A DNA stretch of 64,000 nt from CALKAL01 sp051846895. GTDB taxonomy: Bacteria > Bacillota > Bacilli > Bacillales > Alkalibacillaceae. Shown here one piece after another: positions 9,476-18,092 of this stretch (position 1 is its first letter; the number at the start of each line of letters is the position of its first letter). The DNA lies in the NCBI GenBank assembly GCA_051846895.1, contig JBPYCQ010000001.1, positions 62,001-126,000 of the forward strand, written 5' to 3'. The notes under the pieces were generated by a model. It worked only from the letters and a program-made list of their open reading frames with translations, ran no database searches and was not told where the DNA came from. The position numbers and the translations under genes were made by a program.

Positions 9476-10368
9476 TTTTTCACACCGTTTAACCGATTGA
9501 AAACGTCAATATATGAATCTATAAACGAAGGAAAATTAAAAAAATCTGTTGAGTCATCATTTTCTTGCTTTTCTGTCTCAAGTTTTTCAAATGCATATTT
9601 ATATAAATTGCGATGATCATTCCAATCACTGTGAGCATTTAATGTGACAACGACTATTTCTTTGCCATCAAGTTCAGCCGTCGTTACTAAAGTTCTACCA
9701 GCTGATTTCGTGTAACCCGTTTTTCCGCCAATGCAATAATCATTTGTCATCAATAATTTATTCTTATTAAACCAATAGTAGTTTACGTTTTCTGATAAAT
9801 ATTTCTTAGTACCGAAAATTTTTCTAAAGTCTTCATTTGATTTCATCGCATAAGTCGTTAATAGCGCCATGTCATAAGCAGTGGAATAATGCCCGTCTTC
9901 ATCAAGGCCGTGTGGGTTTTGAAATGAACTGTTTTCCATTCCGATCCATCTAGCCTTTTCGTTCATTAAAAAAGCAAACCCTTTCTCACTACCCGCAATA
10001 TGTTCAGCAATGGCCGCAGCTGCATCATTACCTGAACGAAGCATTAATCCGTAAAGTAAATCTTTAAGCGAATATTTTTGTCCTTCACGTGTGTATATGG
10101 ATGAACCAATTTTACGTGATGCGTCATAACTGATGATTACTTGGTCTTCAAGATTACCGTGCTCAAGCGCTACGATTGCTGTCATGATTTTTGTAATACT
10201 AGCAATATTACGTTTTTCATGCGCATTTTTTTCAAATAACACTTCCTTTGTATTCATATCCATGACGATTGCACTTGATGCTGAAACATGAGGTGTTGTT
10301 TCACTGTTAACATAAATTGATGAAGTGATTAATAATGAACATAAAATTAAAACAAATACAGATCTCAT
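9463..10368 (-). CDS. dacB: Sporulation D-alanyl-D-alanine carboxypeptidase DacB (PBP5*)
   Basis: Serine DD-carboxypeptidase that trims stem peptides and controls cross-linking of spore cortex peptidoglycan. It has a signal peptide (about 1-20), the acyl-serine motif S57-I-T-K60, the SGN motif at 112-114 and KTG within GGKTGYT. At 301 aa it is about 80 residues shorter than B. subtilis DacB and stops soon after the catalytic domain, so the usual C-terminal beta-rich domain and amphipathic anchor are largely missing. The ATG at 10368 follows AGGGG by 7 bases; an upstream ATG at 10386 lacks a binding site. A sigma-E-like -10 lies upstream. The coding frame is intact, so the shortening looks natural. 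Confidence 0.92.
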   Translation of the reverse strand: MRSVFVLILCSLLITSSIYVNSETTPHVSASSAIVMDMNTKEVLFEKNAHEKRNIASITKIMTAIVALEHGNLEDQVIISYDASRKIGSSIYTREGQKYSLKDLLYGLMLRSGNDAAAAIAEHIAGSEKGFAFLMNEKARWIGMENSSFQNPHGLDEDGHYSTAYDMALLTTYAMKSNEDFRKIFGTKKYLSENVNYYWFNKNKLLMTNDYCIGGKTGYTKSAGRTLVTTAELDGKEIVVVTLNAHSDWNDHRNLYKYAFEKLETEKQENDDSTDFFNFPSFIDSYIDVFNRLNGVKKWSI

Positions 10369-10410
10369 ACGATTGCCCCTATCCATGTTGAACTTGTACT
10401 ACTAGTAACA

Positions 10411-10438
10411 AGTATATGAATCGGACAACTATGTATGA
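10411..10438 (-). promoter_or_regulatory. Candidate sigma-E promoter of dacB-spmA-spmB
   Basis: On the minus strand CATATACT (10411-10418) matches the sigma-E -10 consensus CATAYAMT at all positions. TCATACAT (10431-10438), 12 bases upstream, is a partial match to the -35. The B. subtilis operon is transcribed by sigma-E. The spacing is slightly short, hence modest confidence. Confidence 0.4.
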
Positions 10439-10440
10439 AT

Positions 10441-10468
10441 AAAAAAAAGAACGCTTAATTAGCGTTCA
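10441..10468 (-). terminator. Terminator after ypuI
   Basis: A 7-bp stem (GAACGCT and AGCGTTC, 10449-10467) is followed on the minus strand by eight T residues. The stem overlaps the last codons of ypuI and ends the scpA-scpB-ypuI transcript before dacB. Confidence 0.8.
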
Positions 10469-10927
10469 ATGTTGCAGTAAAAAATCCAAATGTTCCCTTA
10501 TCTTTATAAAGATTGGCTCCATTTCTTTAATCGTATTTTCAATTAACGATCCTGGATGATGTGTAAAATCAATCGAGCTTTTATTCATATATGAGGCCCG
10601 ACTATCTTCATGCCATGCTTCATTATTTGGCGCGAAAAATGGTTCTACACATTTTCGACTAATACCAGTAAATGCTCTAAATACATTTTCATTTGAAAGT
10701 TGTTTCGATTGAAGCATTCTGTTAAGAGCATTTTTGCCTTCAGAGCAAAAAACTTCAATATACCTCAATTGTTTTAAAACTGTTTTCGTATACTCATCAT
10801 CAATCTTAGGGTCTTTCGTTTTTATTTTATCTAGACATGTGTCATTTAAAAAGTGACTTAAAATCGTCTCTATTTTATCTAATTTTATATAAATGGCTTT
10901 CACTTTATCATGAAGTTGAGTATCCAT
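10466..10927 (-). CDS. ypuI: YpuI-like DUF3907 protein of unknown function
   Basis: Soluble 153-aa protein matching the YpuI family (DUF3907). Conserved features I recognise are the EPFFAPNNEAWHEDSRASY segment and the C-terminal PIFIKIREHLDFL. No catalytic motif or membrane span is visible. It sits between scpB and dacB as in B. subtilis, 27 bases after the scpB start side of the operon. The ATG at 10927 is the only in-frame start nearby, although the GGAGG lies 14 bases upstream, an unusually long spacing. Function is unknown. Confidence 0.82.
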   Translation of the reverse strand: MDTQLHDKVKAIYIKLDKIETILSHFLNDTCLDKIKTKDPKIDDEYTKTVLKQLRYIEVFCSEGKNALNRMLQSKQLSNENVFRAFTGISRKCVEPFFAPNNEAWHEDSRASYMNKSSIDFTHHPGSLIENTIKEMEPIFIKIREHLDFLLQH

Positions 10928-10954
10928 TGAAAGACTAGAGTCCTCCTTAATGTA

Positions 10955-11533
10955 TTAATTAACATCCTCTTGAAACTTACTGAAAAATAAATCTGCTTCT
11001 TTCATCGCTTCATTAATATTCTCATCAGGAAGTGGCGGTAATTCATCTAATGACGCTAAACCAAAAAACGTTAAAAAATCTTTAGTCGTTTGGTACAAAA
11101 TAGGCCTACCACTTGTTTCCTTACGACCACATTCTTCAATTAAAAATCGTGATACTAGTGTTTGAATTGGACCATCACTTTTTACTCCTCTAATCTCATC
11201 CACTTCAACACGAGTAATAGGTTGCTGGTAAGCAATGATGGCTAATGTTTCTAATGCGGCTTGGGATAATCTTGATGAGATTGTTGTCTCCTTCATCTTC
11301 TCAAAAAACAGAGCATGCTCGGGCTTTGTTGTTAAATAAAAGACCCCCTTTTGTTCTAGTATTGACAGTCCGCGTTGATTATGCTCATAATCATATTTTA
11401 ATTCGGCGATTAATACATCAACCGCATCTCCATCCACTGATAAAATATCTTTAATTTGTTTAACTGAAAGACCTTCATCGCCTGATACAAATAATAATCC
11501 TTCAAGTATCCCTTTTAGTTGCTTTAACTCCAT
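10955..11533 (-). CDS. scpB: Segregation and condensation protein B (ScpB)
   Basis: Winged-helix subunit (192 aa) of the SMC-ScpA-ScpB condensin that organises and segregates the chromosome. Tandem winged helices occupy about residues 1-160, with the conserved LAIIAYQQPITRVEVDEIRG and GRPILYQTTKDFL. A C-terminal acidic tail follows. The ATG lies two bases after the scpA stop, so the two subunits are translated as a pair. Confidence 0.96.
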   Translation of the reverse strand: MELKQLKGILEGLLFVSGDEGLSVKQIKDILSVDGDAVDVLIAELKYDYEHNQRGLSILEQKGVFYLTTKPEHALFFEKMKETTISSRLSQAALETLAIIAYQQPITRVEVDEIRGVKSDGPIQTLVSRFLIEECGRKETSGRPILYQTTKDFLTFFGLASLDELPPLPDENINEAMKEADLFFSKFQEDVN

Positions 11534-11535
11534 AG

Positions 11536-12273
11536 TTATTCCTCCACTAGTTCGACTGTCAATGATTCAAAATTTCCTGTTTGGTAACAATTTATTAAGC
11601 ATTTTTTCATTAGTTCTAATAAAGCTAAAAATGTGATAACCATCTCAAATTTCTCGCGATATTGAAATAAATCTTCAAAAGCTCGTTTTCCGTTCGAGTT
11701 ACGTAACTGTTGCAAAACGTCATCCATCCGGTGCTCAATTGGTATTTCTTGACGTTGAATGGTTGTTTCAAGTGGTTCTAAAAGTTGCTTACGTCTTAAT
11801 ACTCTTTGAAATGCTTGTGCTAAATCAATAATAGAGACGTCTTCACTTTTGACAACTTGAATTGGTTTTTCATATTCAGATAAATCTGAGGGTTGTTTTG
11901 TATATATTTGATTATTCTCAAGTTCTCTTTCTTTTAGTTGTTGTGCCGCCTGTTTATATTTACGATATTCGATTAATCGTCTTATTAATTGTTCCCTTGG
12001 GTCTTCCTCATATTCTTCATCAATATTAAGTTCTTGTTTCGGTAGAAGCATTTGACTTTTTATAGCTAACAAAGTAGCCGCCATGACTAAATATTCACTA
12101 GCGATATCTAATTTTAAATCTTGCATCGTATGTATATAATCCATATATTGATCGGTTATTTCCCGAAGAGGTATGTCATAAATATCGATTTCGTATTGAT
12201 TAACTAAATGTAATAATAAATCTAACGGGCCTTCAAAACTGTTAATTTTAACTTTGTAAACCGTATTGTCCAT
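11536..12273 (-). CDS. scpA: Segregation and condensation protein A (ScpA)
   Basis: Kleisin subunit (245 aa) that bridges the SMC heads in the bacterial condensin. The N-terminus contains the family signature FEGPLDLLLHLVNQYEIDIYD and the C-terminus a winged helix with MVITFLALLELMKK. A TTG six codons upstream gives the longer reading frame but has no binding site, whereas the ATG at 12273 follows GTGAG; the ATG is chosen. The gene starts the scpA-scpB-ypuI transcript and diverges from ypuF. Confidence 0.95.
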   Translation of the reverse strand: MDNTVYKVKINSFEGPLDLLLHLVNQYEIDIYDIPLREITDQYMDYIHTMQDLKLDIASEYLVMAATLLAIKSQMLLPKQELNIDEEYEEDPREQLIRRLIEYRKYKQAAQQLKERELENNQIYTKQPSDLSEYEKPIQVVKSEDVSIIDLAQAFQRVLRRKQLLEPLETTIQRQEIPIEHRMDDVLQQLRNSNGKRAFEDLFQYREKFEMVITFLALLELMKKCLINCYQTGNFESLTVELVEE

Positions 12274-12399
12274 ATCGCTCACTCTTTTCAAACAGACTGG
12301 TCAAGCTTTCTATCAAATAATCTTATCAAATAATTGCGATAAAAGAAATATGATAAGCTATGTTAAGGCGATATTCATTTAAAATGGTGGTGAATAACG

Positions 12400-12888
12400 A
12401 TGTATCCTACAAGTTACATACAATTTTTATATCATTTTCATTATAGTAGAGATTATTTTGAATGCCATGAAGTGCTGGAAGATTATTGGATAAAACATAC
12501 TAATCAAGAGCGTCAATCCATTTGGGTTGGATTAATTCAGCTAGCTGTAGCGTTTTATCACTATCGTCGCGACAACTTACTTGGTGCTTACAAGCTAATG
12601 AAAGCATCATCGGAAAAATTAATGAAAATGGAAATAGAACTAGATGATCTCGGGCTAAATTCTAGAGCGATTCAAAAGCAACTTAATCAACAATTATATG
12701 AAGTTATTAATCAAAAACCATATAAAAGTATTGATTTACCCATTATTGATCCAGTTTTGAAAGAAGAGATTAAAAATTACGCAAACTCATTAAACCTATA
12801 CCCAAATTTCAGATATAATATCAATGATGAACAAATTATCCATCGACATTTAAAAAAATACCGGTCTATTTCCTACGAAAAAAAATAA
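12400..12888 (+). CDS. ypuF: YpuF-like DUF309 protein
   Basis: Small (162 aa) predicted cytosolic protein of the DUF309 family. The hallmark FECHEVLEDYW motif (about residues 20-30) and IWVGLIQLAVAFYHYRRDN are present; conserved His and Glu suggest a metal or ligand site, but no activity is established. GGTGG lies 9 bases before the ATG. It diverges from scpA and converges on ribT, sharing a bidirectional terminator. The same neighbourhood exists in B. subtilis. Confidence 0.85.
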   Translation: MYPTSYIQFLYHFHYSRDYFECHEVLEDYWIKHTNQERQSIWVGLIQLAVAFYHYRRDNLLGAYKLMKASSEKLMKMEIELDDLGLNSRAIQKQLNQQLYEVINQKPYKSIDLPIIDPVLKEEIKNYANSLNLYPNFRYNINDEQIIHRHLKKYRSISYEKK

Positions 12889-12921
12889 AAGCTGTCGGAA
12901 TGTTACTTCACGACAGCTTTC
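12887..12921. terminator. Bidirectional terminator between ypuF and ribT
   Basis: AAAGCTGTCG (to 12897) pairs with CGACAGCTTT (12911-12920). With A-rich sequence on one side and T-rich on the other it can end both convergent genes. Confidence 0.7.
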
Positions 12922-12924
12922 GTC

Positions 12925-13266
12925 TTAATCGCATTGTTTGAAAAAACCTTCTGTCTTTTCATTTGCACATATTATATATTGATCACCGTAATGCTCTTTA
13001 ATTGCTTTGACCATCTTTCTACCAATTCCTAAATTACGATGAGATGGTGTGACACTTATATGTTGTATAATTAATTTATCATCTTCAGTTCTAACACCTA
13101 TAGCTCCTAATATATCGTCTTCCTTCCAGAGATACAGTTTCCAGTTATCATTCGATTCATATTCTTTGATTGTCGATTGCAACTTTTTCACTTCTTTTTC
13201 TTCAGGCATAAAAGAAAGTAAGCCCATCGCAATCTTTTCAAAGCTTTTTTTATACTTAATTAACAT
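12925..13266 (-). CDS. ribT: GNAT acetyltransferase RibT
   Basis: Single-domain GCN5-related N-acetyltransferase of 113 aa, nearly colinear with B. subtilis RibT. The first 20 residues (KKSFEKIAMGLLSFMPEE) are almost identical, and the acetyl-CoA-binding loop is SHRNLGIGRKMVK. In B. subtilis ribT is the last gene of the riboflavin operon, but here no rib genes are adjacent and no FMN riboswitch is seen, so it stands alone between ppiB and ypuF. Its substrate is unknown; the riboflavin link is historical. Confidence 0.88.
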   Translation of the reverse strand: MLIKYKKSFEKIAMGLLSFMPEEKEVKKLQSTIKEYESNDNWKLYLWKEDDILGAIGVRTEDDKLIIQHISVTPSHRNLGIGRKMVKAIKEHYGDQYIICANEKTEGFFKQCD

Positions 13267-13392
13267 AAAAACCCCTCTTAAACACTCCGATTTTATTGAA
13301 GCTACTTAAAAGTTATAACATAAATTTGACATTCATACAATGTAAATAATCTATTCTTCCTTATTTACAATAGAATGATAACTAGATTCATA

Positions 13393-13824
13393 TTATTGGT
13401 CAATGGTCACTTTTTCCATGACATCTCCAGCTTGGACACGGTCAACGACATCAATTCCTTCAATGACTTTTCCGAACACTGTGTGAACACCATCTAAATG
13501 TGGCTGTGGCGAGTGGCAGATAAAAAATTGACTTCCACCAGTATCTTTCCCTGCATGAGCCATTGATAAAGACCCGCGTTCATGTTTGTTTGGATTCCCT
13601 TCAGTCTCACATTTAATCGTATAACCAGGTCCGCCAGTTCCTGTCCCATTAGGACAACCACCTTGTATAACGAAATCAGGTATTACTCGATGGAAAGTTA
13701 GACCGTCGTAAAATTTATCCTGCGCTAGTTTTACAAAGTTTTTAACTGTGTTTGGTGCATCTTCTTCAAAAAGTTCAATAACAATTTTTTCTCCGTTTTC
13801 AAAATGAATGGTAGCTTTTGTCAT
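13393..13824 (-). CDS. ppiB: Peptidyl-prolyl cis-trans isomerase B (cyclophilin)
   Basis: Cytosolic cyclophilin (143 aa) catalysing prolyl isomerisation. Family motifs are present: NFVKLAQDKFYDGLTFHRV with the catalytic Arg, FVIQGG, GSLSMAHAG and SQFFI. The ATG at 13824 follows GGGGG by 6 bases and gives the same length as B. subtilis PpiB; a longer reading frame reaching lysA has no binding site. It lies 19 bases after lysA and may be cotranscribed with it. Confidence 0.95.
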   Translation of the reverse strand: MTKATIHFENGEKIVIELFEEDAPNTVKNFVKLAQDKFYDGLTFHRVIPDFVIQGGCPNGTGTGGPGYTIKCETEGNPNKHERGSLSMAHAGKDTGGSQFFICHSPQPHLDGVHTVFGKVIEGIDVVDRVQAGDVMEKVTIDQ

Positions 13825-13843
13825 TATTATTCCCCCTATAAAT

Positions 13844-15121
13844 TTATTCATACGATAAATCGAAACGAGTTAAATCCTCAATTGATTCTCGTTTGACAAC
13901 TAGTTGGTCTTTACCATCTTCGATAAATACAACTGCTGGTTTCGGAAAGCGATTATAATTATTTGCCATAGAATAACCATAAGCACCTGTTGAAAAAACA
14001 GCTAAATAATCACCGGCTTCAATCTCTGGCACATTTAAATCCCATATTAACATATCCCCAGTTTCACAGCACTTACCAGCAATAGAAACAAGTTGATTTG
14101 TAGGTTCATTCACCTTATTAGCAACGACTGCATTATATTTTGCTTGGTACAATGCTGGCCGTAAATTATCTGTCATCCCTCCATCAACTGATACATACTT
14201 GCGAACATTAGGAATATTTTTGACAGAACCTATGGAGTATAGTGTAATACCAGCTTCTCCAACAATAGCACGCCCAGGCTCAATCCATATTTCTGGCATT
14301 TGCAACTGTTTTAGATTAACTTGAGCTTTTACTTCATCAACGATCACATTGACGTATTCATCTAATGATAATGGTGTATCATCGTCTGTATATTTAATAC
14401 CGAAGCCGCCCCCGACATTAACAACCTTAGCATCAAAGTCATATTTGTCCTTCCATTTTTCCAAAACGCCAAATATTTTTTCAATGGCCATGGAAAAACC
14501 AGTTGTTTCAAAGATTTGTGAACCAATGTGACTATGAAGACCTTTAACAGATATACGCGGATTATTTAGTAAATGTTTTAGTGCTTGATCAGCTTGACCA
14601 CTGGATAAGTCAAATCCGAATTTAGAATCTTCTTGGCCAGTTAAAATATAATTATGTGTATGTGCTTCAATTCCAGGAGTTACTCTTAGCAATATACTAA
14701 TACTTTCGTTTTGTTCCTCTAATAATCCTTCTAATATTGCAATTTCATGAAAATTATCGATAACGATGCAACCAATCTTTTCTTCGATGGCCATCTTTAA
14801 TTCCTTAAAACTTTTATTGTTCCCATGCATATGAATTTTTTCTCTAGGGAAATCTGCTTGAATGGCTGTGTATAATTCCCCTTCAGATACAACGTCTAAG
14901 TTAAGGCCTTCTTGTTTTATTACTTGTAACATGGCAATTGTAGAAAAGGCTTTACTTGCATAGGATACTTTAAAATTAACATCGTGGTTCGTAAATGTAT
15001 TAATAAACGTTTTTGCATTATTTCTAATTTTATTTACGTCATATACGTACAATGGCGTACCATATTTGTCAATTAAATCGACCACATCGACCCCTCCGAT
15101 GTGTAGATGGTTATGTGCCAT
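13844..15121 (-). CDS. lysA: Diaminopimelate decarboxylase
   Basis: PLP enzyme (425 aa) converting meso-diaminopimelate to lysine, the last step of lysine biosynthesis. A TIM-barrel domain carries the PLP lysine K57 in YASKAFS, GLHSHIGSQI and a Gly-rich phosphate loop (VNVGGGFGI). The C-terminal beta domain has the substrate-binding cysteine in GKCCETGD and the GAYGYSMANNYN segment. The ATG at 15121 has an excellent binding site (GAGGTGAT); the longer reading frame runs back through the upstream terminator and is rejected. It follows spoVAF as in B. subtilis. Confidence 0.96.
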   Translation of the reverse strand: MAHNHLHIGGVDVVDLIDKYGTPLYVYDVNKIRNNAKTFINTFTNHDVNFKVSYASKAFSTIAMLQVIKQEGLNLDVVSEGELYTAIQADFPREKIHMHGNNKSFKELKMAIEEKIGCIVIDNFHEIAILEGLLEEQNESISILLRVTPGIEAHTHNYILTGQEDSKFGFDLSSGQADQALKHLLNNPRISVKGLHSHIGSQIFETTGFSMAIEKIFGVLEKWKDKYDFDAKVVNVGGGFGIKYTDDDTPLSLDEYVNVIVDEVKAQVNLKQLQMPEIWIEPGRAIVGEAGITLYSIGSVKNIPNVRKYVSVDGGMTDNLRPALYQAKYNAVVANKVNEPTNQLVSIAGKCCETGDMLIWDLNVPEIEAGDYLAVFSTGAYGYSMANNYNRFPKPAVVFIEDGKDQLVVKRESIEDLTRFDLSYE

Positions 15122-15151
15122 GTGATCACCTCGTTCATTATAAACAAAACA

Positions 15152-15186
15152 ATACTTGTTATCCACATAAATGGATAACAAGTATG
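15152..15186 (-). terminator. Terminator-like hairpin between spoVAF and lysA
   Basis: A perfect 14-bp inverted repeat (15152-15165 and 15172-15185) with a 6-base loop lies in the 114-base gap between the spoVAF stop and the lysA start. On the minus strand it is followed by TGTTTTGTTT. It could end the forespore spoVA transcript so that vegetative lysA is expressed separately. Confidence 0.7.
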
Positions 15187-15235
15187 ATTTTTTAATAAAA
15201 TAAACTTTACCATAAGGTGACCATTCTATCAATAT

Positions 15236-16717
15236 TTATTTCATATCTTGACGTTTAATATCTTGTGGGTGTGTTATACTTGGTCTTGTTTTTTGAAAAG
15301 GTACAGGAACTCTAAACAGTATATTATACATTGCTTTAGCATCAAATGGTATAAATGGCCAAAAATAAGGAGTTTTGAGTGATTTTGTATTCGTTAGCGA
15401 TAAAATATATATAGTACAACCAATAACAAATCCTGATACTCCTAAAAAGGCAGTTAGTAACACGATTAATAGTCGAGCTATTTTATTGGCAAAGCTTAAT
15501 TCATAACTTGGTGTAGCATATGCCCCCATCGTGCTTAATGCTACATACAAAATGATTTCCGGACCAAATAATCCGACATCTATTGCAATTTGACCAATTA
15601 ATACTGCTGCGATCAAACCCATTGCAGTAGATACAGCAGTCGGTGTATGGATGGCCGCTATCCTTAAAAATTCAACTCCAATATCAGCTAATAAGACTTG
15701 TAGAACAATCGGAATATGACCTTCCTCATTTGGACCGATAAACGATAATTCTTTAGGGAGTAATTCCGGCTGCAAGACAAACAATAACCATAATGGTAAT
15801 AAAAATACTGATATAAAAATCCCTAAAAAGCGAATCCATCTTACAAATGTTCCTACAGTTGGTGATTGACGATATTCTTCTGCATGCTGAACATGATGAA
15901 AATACGTCGTTGGCGTTATAATCACACTTGGAGATGTGTCAACTATGATTAACACATGCCCTTCAAACAAATGAGCTGCAGCAACATCAGGCCTTTCAGT
16001 AAATCGTACAAGTGGAAATGGATTGCCCTTTTGAGTTAGTATGAACTCTTCTAGACTTTTTTCAGCCATCGACATTCCATCAACAGAAATATTCTCAATC
16101 CTATGTCGCAGCTCTTGAACTAATCCCGGGTCAGCGATGTCTTTAATATAGGCAATAGCTACATCCTGTCTACCTCGCAAACTTACTTGAATCAATTCAA
16201 ATCGTAAATTCTCATCTCTAATACGTCTTCTCGTTAACCCTGTATTAACTATAATATTTTCTGTATATCCGTCACGAGAGCCTCTAACAACTTTTTCTGT
16301 ATCAGGCTCATCGGGTTGTCTTTGAGGGTAACTTCTTACATCAACTGCAAAAGCTTTACTAGCCCCGTCGACAACAACTAATATTAAGCCTGATAAAATT
16401 TGTGTTATTGCATCATCTAGCTTCTCTATTTCTTGAACTTGCTGATTGACTAAACGATTATGGATAATAGAAAAAACTTTCTTTTTATCTTCATCTGTGT
16501 CATTTAGTTCTAACAATTCTTTTAAAATAATGTTCACATGATCTTTATCGTTTAGTCCAGTGACGAAATAAAAGTCGATTTCAGTATCTAACACGGTAAC
16601 AGTTCTAAAATCAACATCAAAAGATACACCTATTCCTAATGTATCTTTTAAAAGCTCTCGATTTTTTTTAATCGAAGTATACAATTTTTTATTGTCGGTT
16701 TTATGCAATACAATCAT
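15236..16717 (-). CDS. spoVAF: Stage V sporulation protein AF (GerA-family)
   Basis: Inner spore membrane protein (493 aa) related to the A subunits of germinant receptors. A large hydrophilic N-terminal half (about 1-285) containing the GerA-type segments SGLILVVVDGASKAFAVDVR and RFTERPDVAAAHLFEGHV precedes four to six membrane spans and a short C-terminal tail. It is linked to dipicolinic acid release during germination. The ATG overlaps the stop of the preceding spoVAEB by 4 bases (ATGA). It is the last gene of the spoVA operon. Confidence 0.94.
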   Translation of the reverse strand: MIVLHKTDNKKLYTSIKKNRELLKDTLGIGVSFDVDFRTVTVLDTEIDFYFVTGLNDKDHVNIILKELLELNDTDEDKKKVFSIIHNRLVNQQVQEIEKLDDAITQILSGLILVVVDGASKAFAVDVRSYPQRQPDEPDTEKVVRGSRDGYTENIIVNTGLTRRRIRDENLRFELIQVSLRGRQDVAIAYIKDIADPGLVQELRHRIENISVDGMSMAEKSLEEFILTQKGNPFPLVRFTERPDVAAAHLFEGHVLIIVDTSPSVIITPTTYFHHVQHAEEYRQSPTVGTFVRWIRFLGIFISVFLLPLWLLFVLQPELLPKELSFIGPNEEGHIPIVLQVLLADIGVEFLRIAAIHTPTAVSTAMGLIAAVLIGQIAIDVGLFGPEIILYVALSTMGAYATPSYELSFANKIARLLIVLLTAFLGVSGFVIGCTIYILSLTNTKSLKTPYFWPFIPFDAKAMYNILFRVPVPFQKTRPSITHPQDIKRQDMK

Positions 16718-17070
16718 CCTTTAGGTTTAAAAATTAATGCGACAATAAATCCGAACAATATGGCTGATGCAATCCCAGCTGAAGTAAGTTGAAAAATCCC
16801 AACTGCAATCCCTAAAAATCCATGTTCTTCTGCTTGAGCCATGGCACCATGCAATAATGAATGGCCAAAACTTGTGATGGGTACAGTTGCACCTGCTCCA
16901 GCGAATTCAATCAATTTATCGTATATATTGAAACCATCTAAAATAGCCCCTGTAACAACAAATGATGACATGACATGTGCTGGTGTTAGTTTAAAGACGT
17001 CGAGTAAAATTTGACCAATTACACAAATTAGTCCACCAACAACAAAAGCCCATATAAAATCCATAATCAT
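16714..17070 (-). CDS. spoVAEB: Stage V sporulation protein AEB
   Basis: Small integral membrane protein (118 aa) of the SpoVAC/SpoVAEB family, with the repeated family segments FVVGGLICVIGQILLD, GAGATVPITSFGHSL and four or so spans. With SpoVAC and SpoVAD it moves dipicolinic acid into and out of the spore core. The start at 17070 follows GGGCGG and overlaps the spoVAD stop (ATGA). SpoVAEA, which lies next to it in B. subtilis, is missing here. Confidence 0.93.
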   Translation of the reverse strand: MIMDFIWAFVVGGLICVIGQILLDVFKLTPAHVMSSFVVTGAILDGFNIYDKLIEFAGAGATVPITSFGHSLLHGAMAQAEEHGFLGIAVGIFQLTSAGIASAILFGFIVALIFKPKG

Positions 17071-18077
17071 GTGACATCCGCCCTTTTTAATACGACACCA
17101 TGAGCAATACAAGGAATCGATTCTTTTTGTTGAACGATTGTAGGACTTAACAAGGCCCCAGTAGCGACAACTAATACTTTTTTTAAATTATTTTGTTTAA
17201 GCTGCTGCAAAATGTACCCATAAGTTACAATCGCAGAGCTCGCACATCCACTAGCTCCCGCAAAAACTTGTTGATTTGAATGATAGATCATAAGTCCACA
17301 ATCGCGATGAACCCCTTCGATATCATAACCTGATTGTTCGGTTAATTTTTTAACAATTGGAGTACCAACACTTGATAAATCACCTGTCAAAATTAAATCG
17401 TAATCTTCTGGTTGTCTCCCAAAATCTTTAAAATGTTGTACGATTGTATCTGCTGCAGCTGGCGCCATTGCAGAACCTAAATCAAGTGGGTCAGTTGCTC
17501 CATAATCAATGACTTTACCAATAGTTGCACCTTCAATTTGTATATCAGACGGTTGATTGTTTACTAATACAGTGCCTGCGCCTGTGGCGGTCGTCGTTGC
17601 TGTATCAGGTTTTTGACCTCCATATTCAGTTGGATAACGAAATTGACGTTCTGCCGTAGCATAATGACTACTTGTCGAAGCTAGAACATTGTTACAATTG
17701 CCACTATCAACTAACGATGCAGCAATCGAAAGTCCTTCCATCGATGTTGAACATGCGCCAAAAATACATAAAAAAGAACTCGGAATATCACGAGCAACAT
17801 AATTCGATGTTACGTTTTGATTTAATAAATCCCCACTAATAAATAAATCAATTGCATCTTCTCTTATATTTGTTTTACCCATACAGATGTCAATTGACTT
17901 TTTTAAGAGAGATTGTTCTGCTTTTTCCCAAGTACCCTCATTACAATGTAAATCGTCGAATGAGTAATCATATGTTTTACCTAATGGTCCAAGAGCTTCT
18001 CTAGGTCCAGTAACTGTTGCTGACGATTGAATATATACACCTTGATCAAATAACCAAGATTGTTTTCCCATTTTCAT
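17067..18077 (-). CDS. spoVAD: Stage V sporulation protein AD
   Basis: Thiolase-fold protein (336 aa) that binds dipicolinic acid during its uptake into the forespore. Conserved blocks include LFISGDLLNQNVTSNYVARD, FGACSTSMEGLS, TAERQFRYPTEYGGQKP and TGALLSPTIVQQKESIPCIA. It lacks membrane spans and is thought to sit on the inner membrane with SpoVAC and SpoVAEB. The ATG at 18077 is preceded by AAGGTGAT; a second ATG two codons later is possible. Confidence 0.96.
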   Translation of the reverse strand: MKMGKQSWLFDQGVYIQSSATVTGPREALGPLGKTYDYSFDDLHCNEGTWEKAEQSLLKKSIDICMGKTNIREDAIDLFISGDLLNQNVTSNYVARDIPSSFLCIFGACSTSMEGLSIAASLVDSGNCNNVLASTSSHYATAERQFRYPTEYGGQKPDTATTTATGAGTVLVNNQPSDIQIEGATIGKVIDYGATDPLDLGSAMAPAAADTIVQHFKDFGRQPEDYDLILTGDLSSVGTPIVKKLTEQSGYDIEGVHRDCGLMIYHSNQQVFAGASGCASSAIVTYGYILQQLKQNNLKKVLVVATGALLSPTIVQQKESIPCIAHGVVLKRADVT

Positions 18078-18092
18078 AAAATCACCTTCTTC

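Noticed and set aside
13341..13369. TGTAAATAA/TTATTTACA inverted repeat between ppiB and ribT
   Set aside because: An AT-only 9-bp stem without a T-run; could occur by chance in this AT-rich genome, so not called as terminator or operator.
15122..15232. Longer LysA N-terminus reaching into the spoVAF terminator region
   Set aside because: The extra codons run through a perfect 14-bp hairpin and lack a binding site, whereas GAGGTGAT precedes the ATG at 15121.
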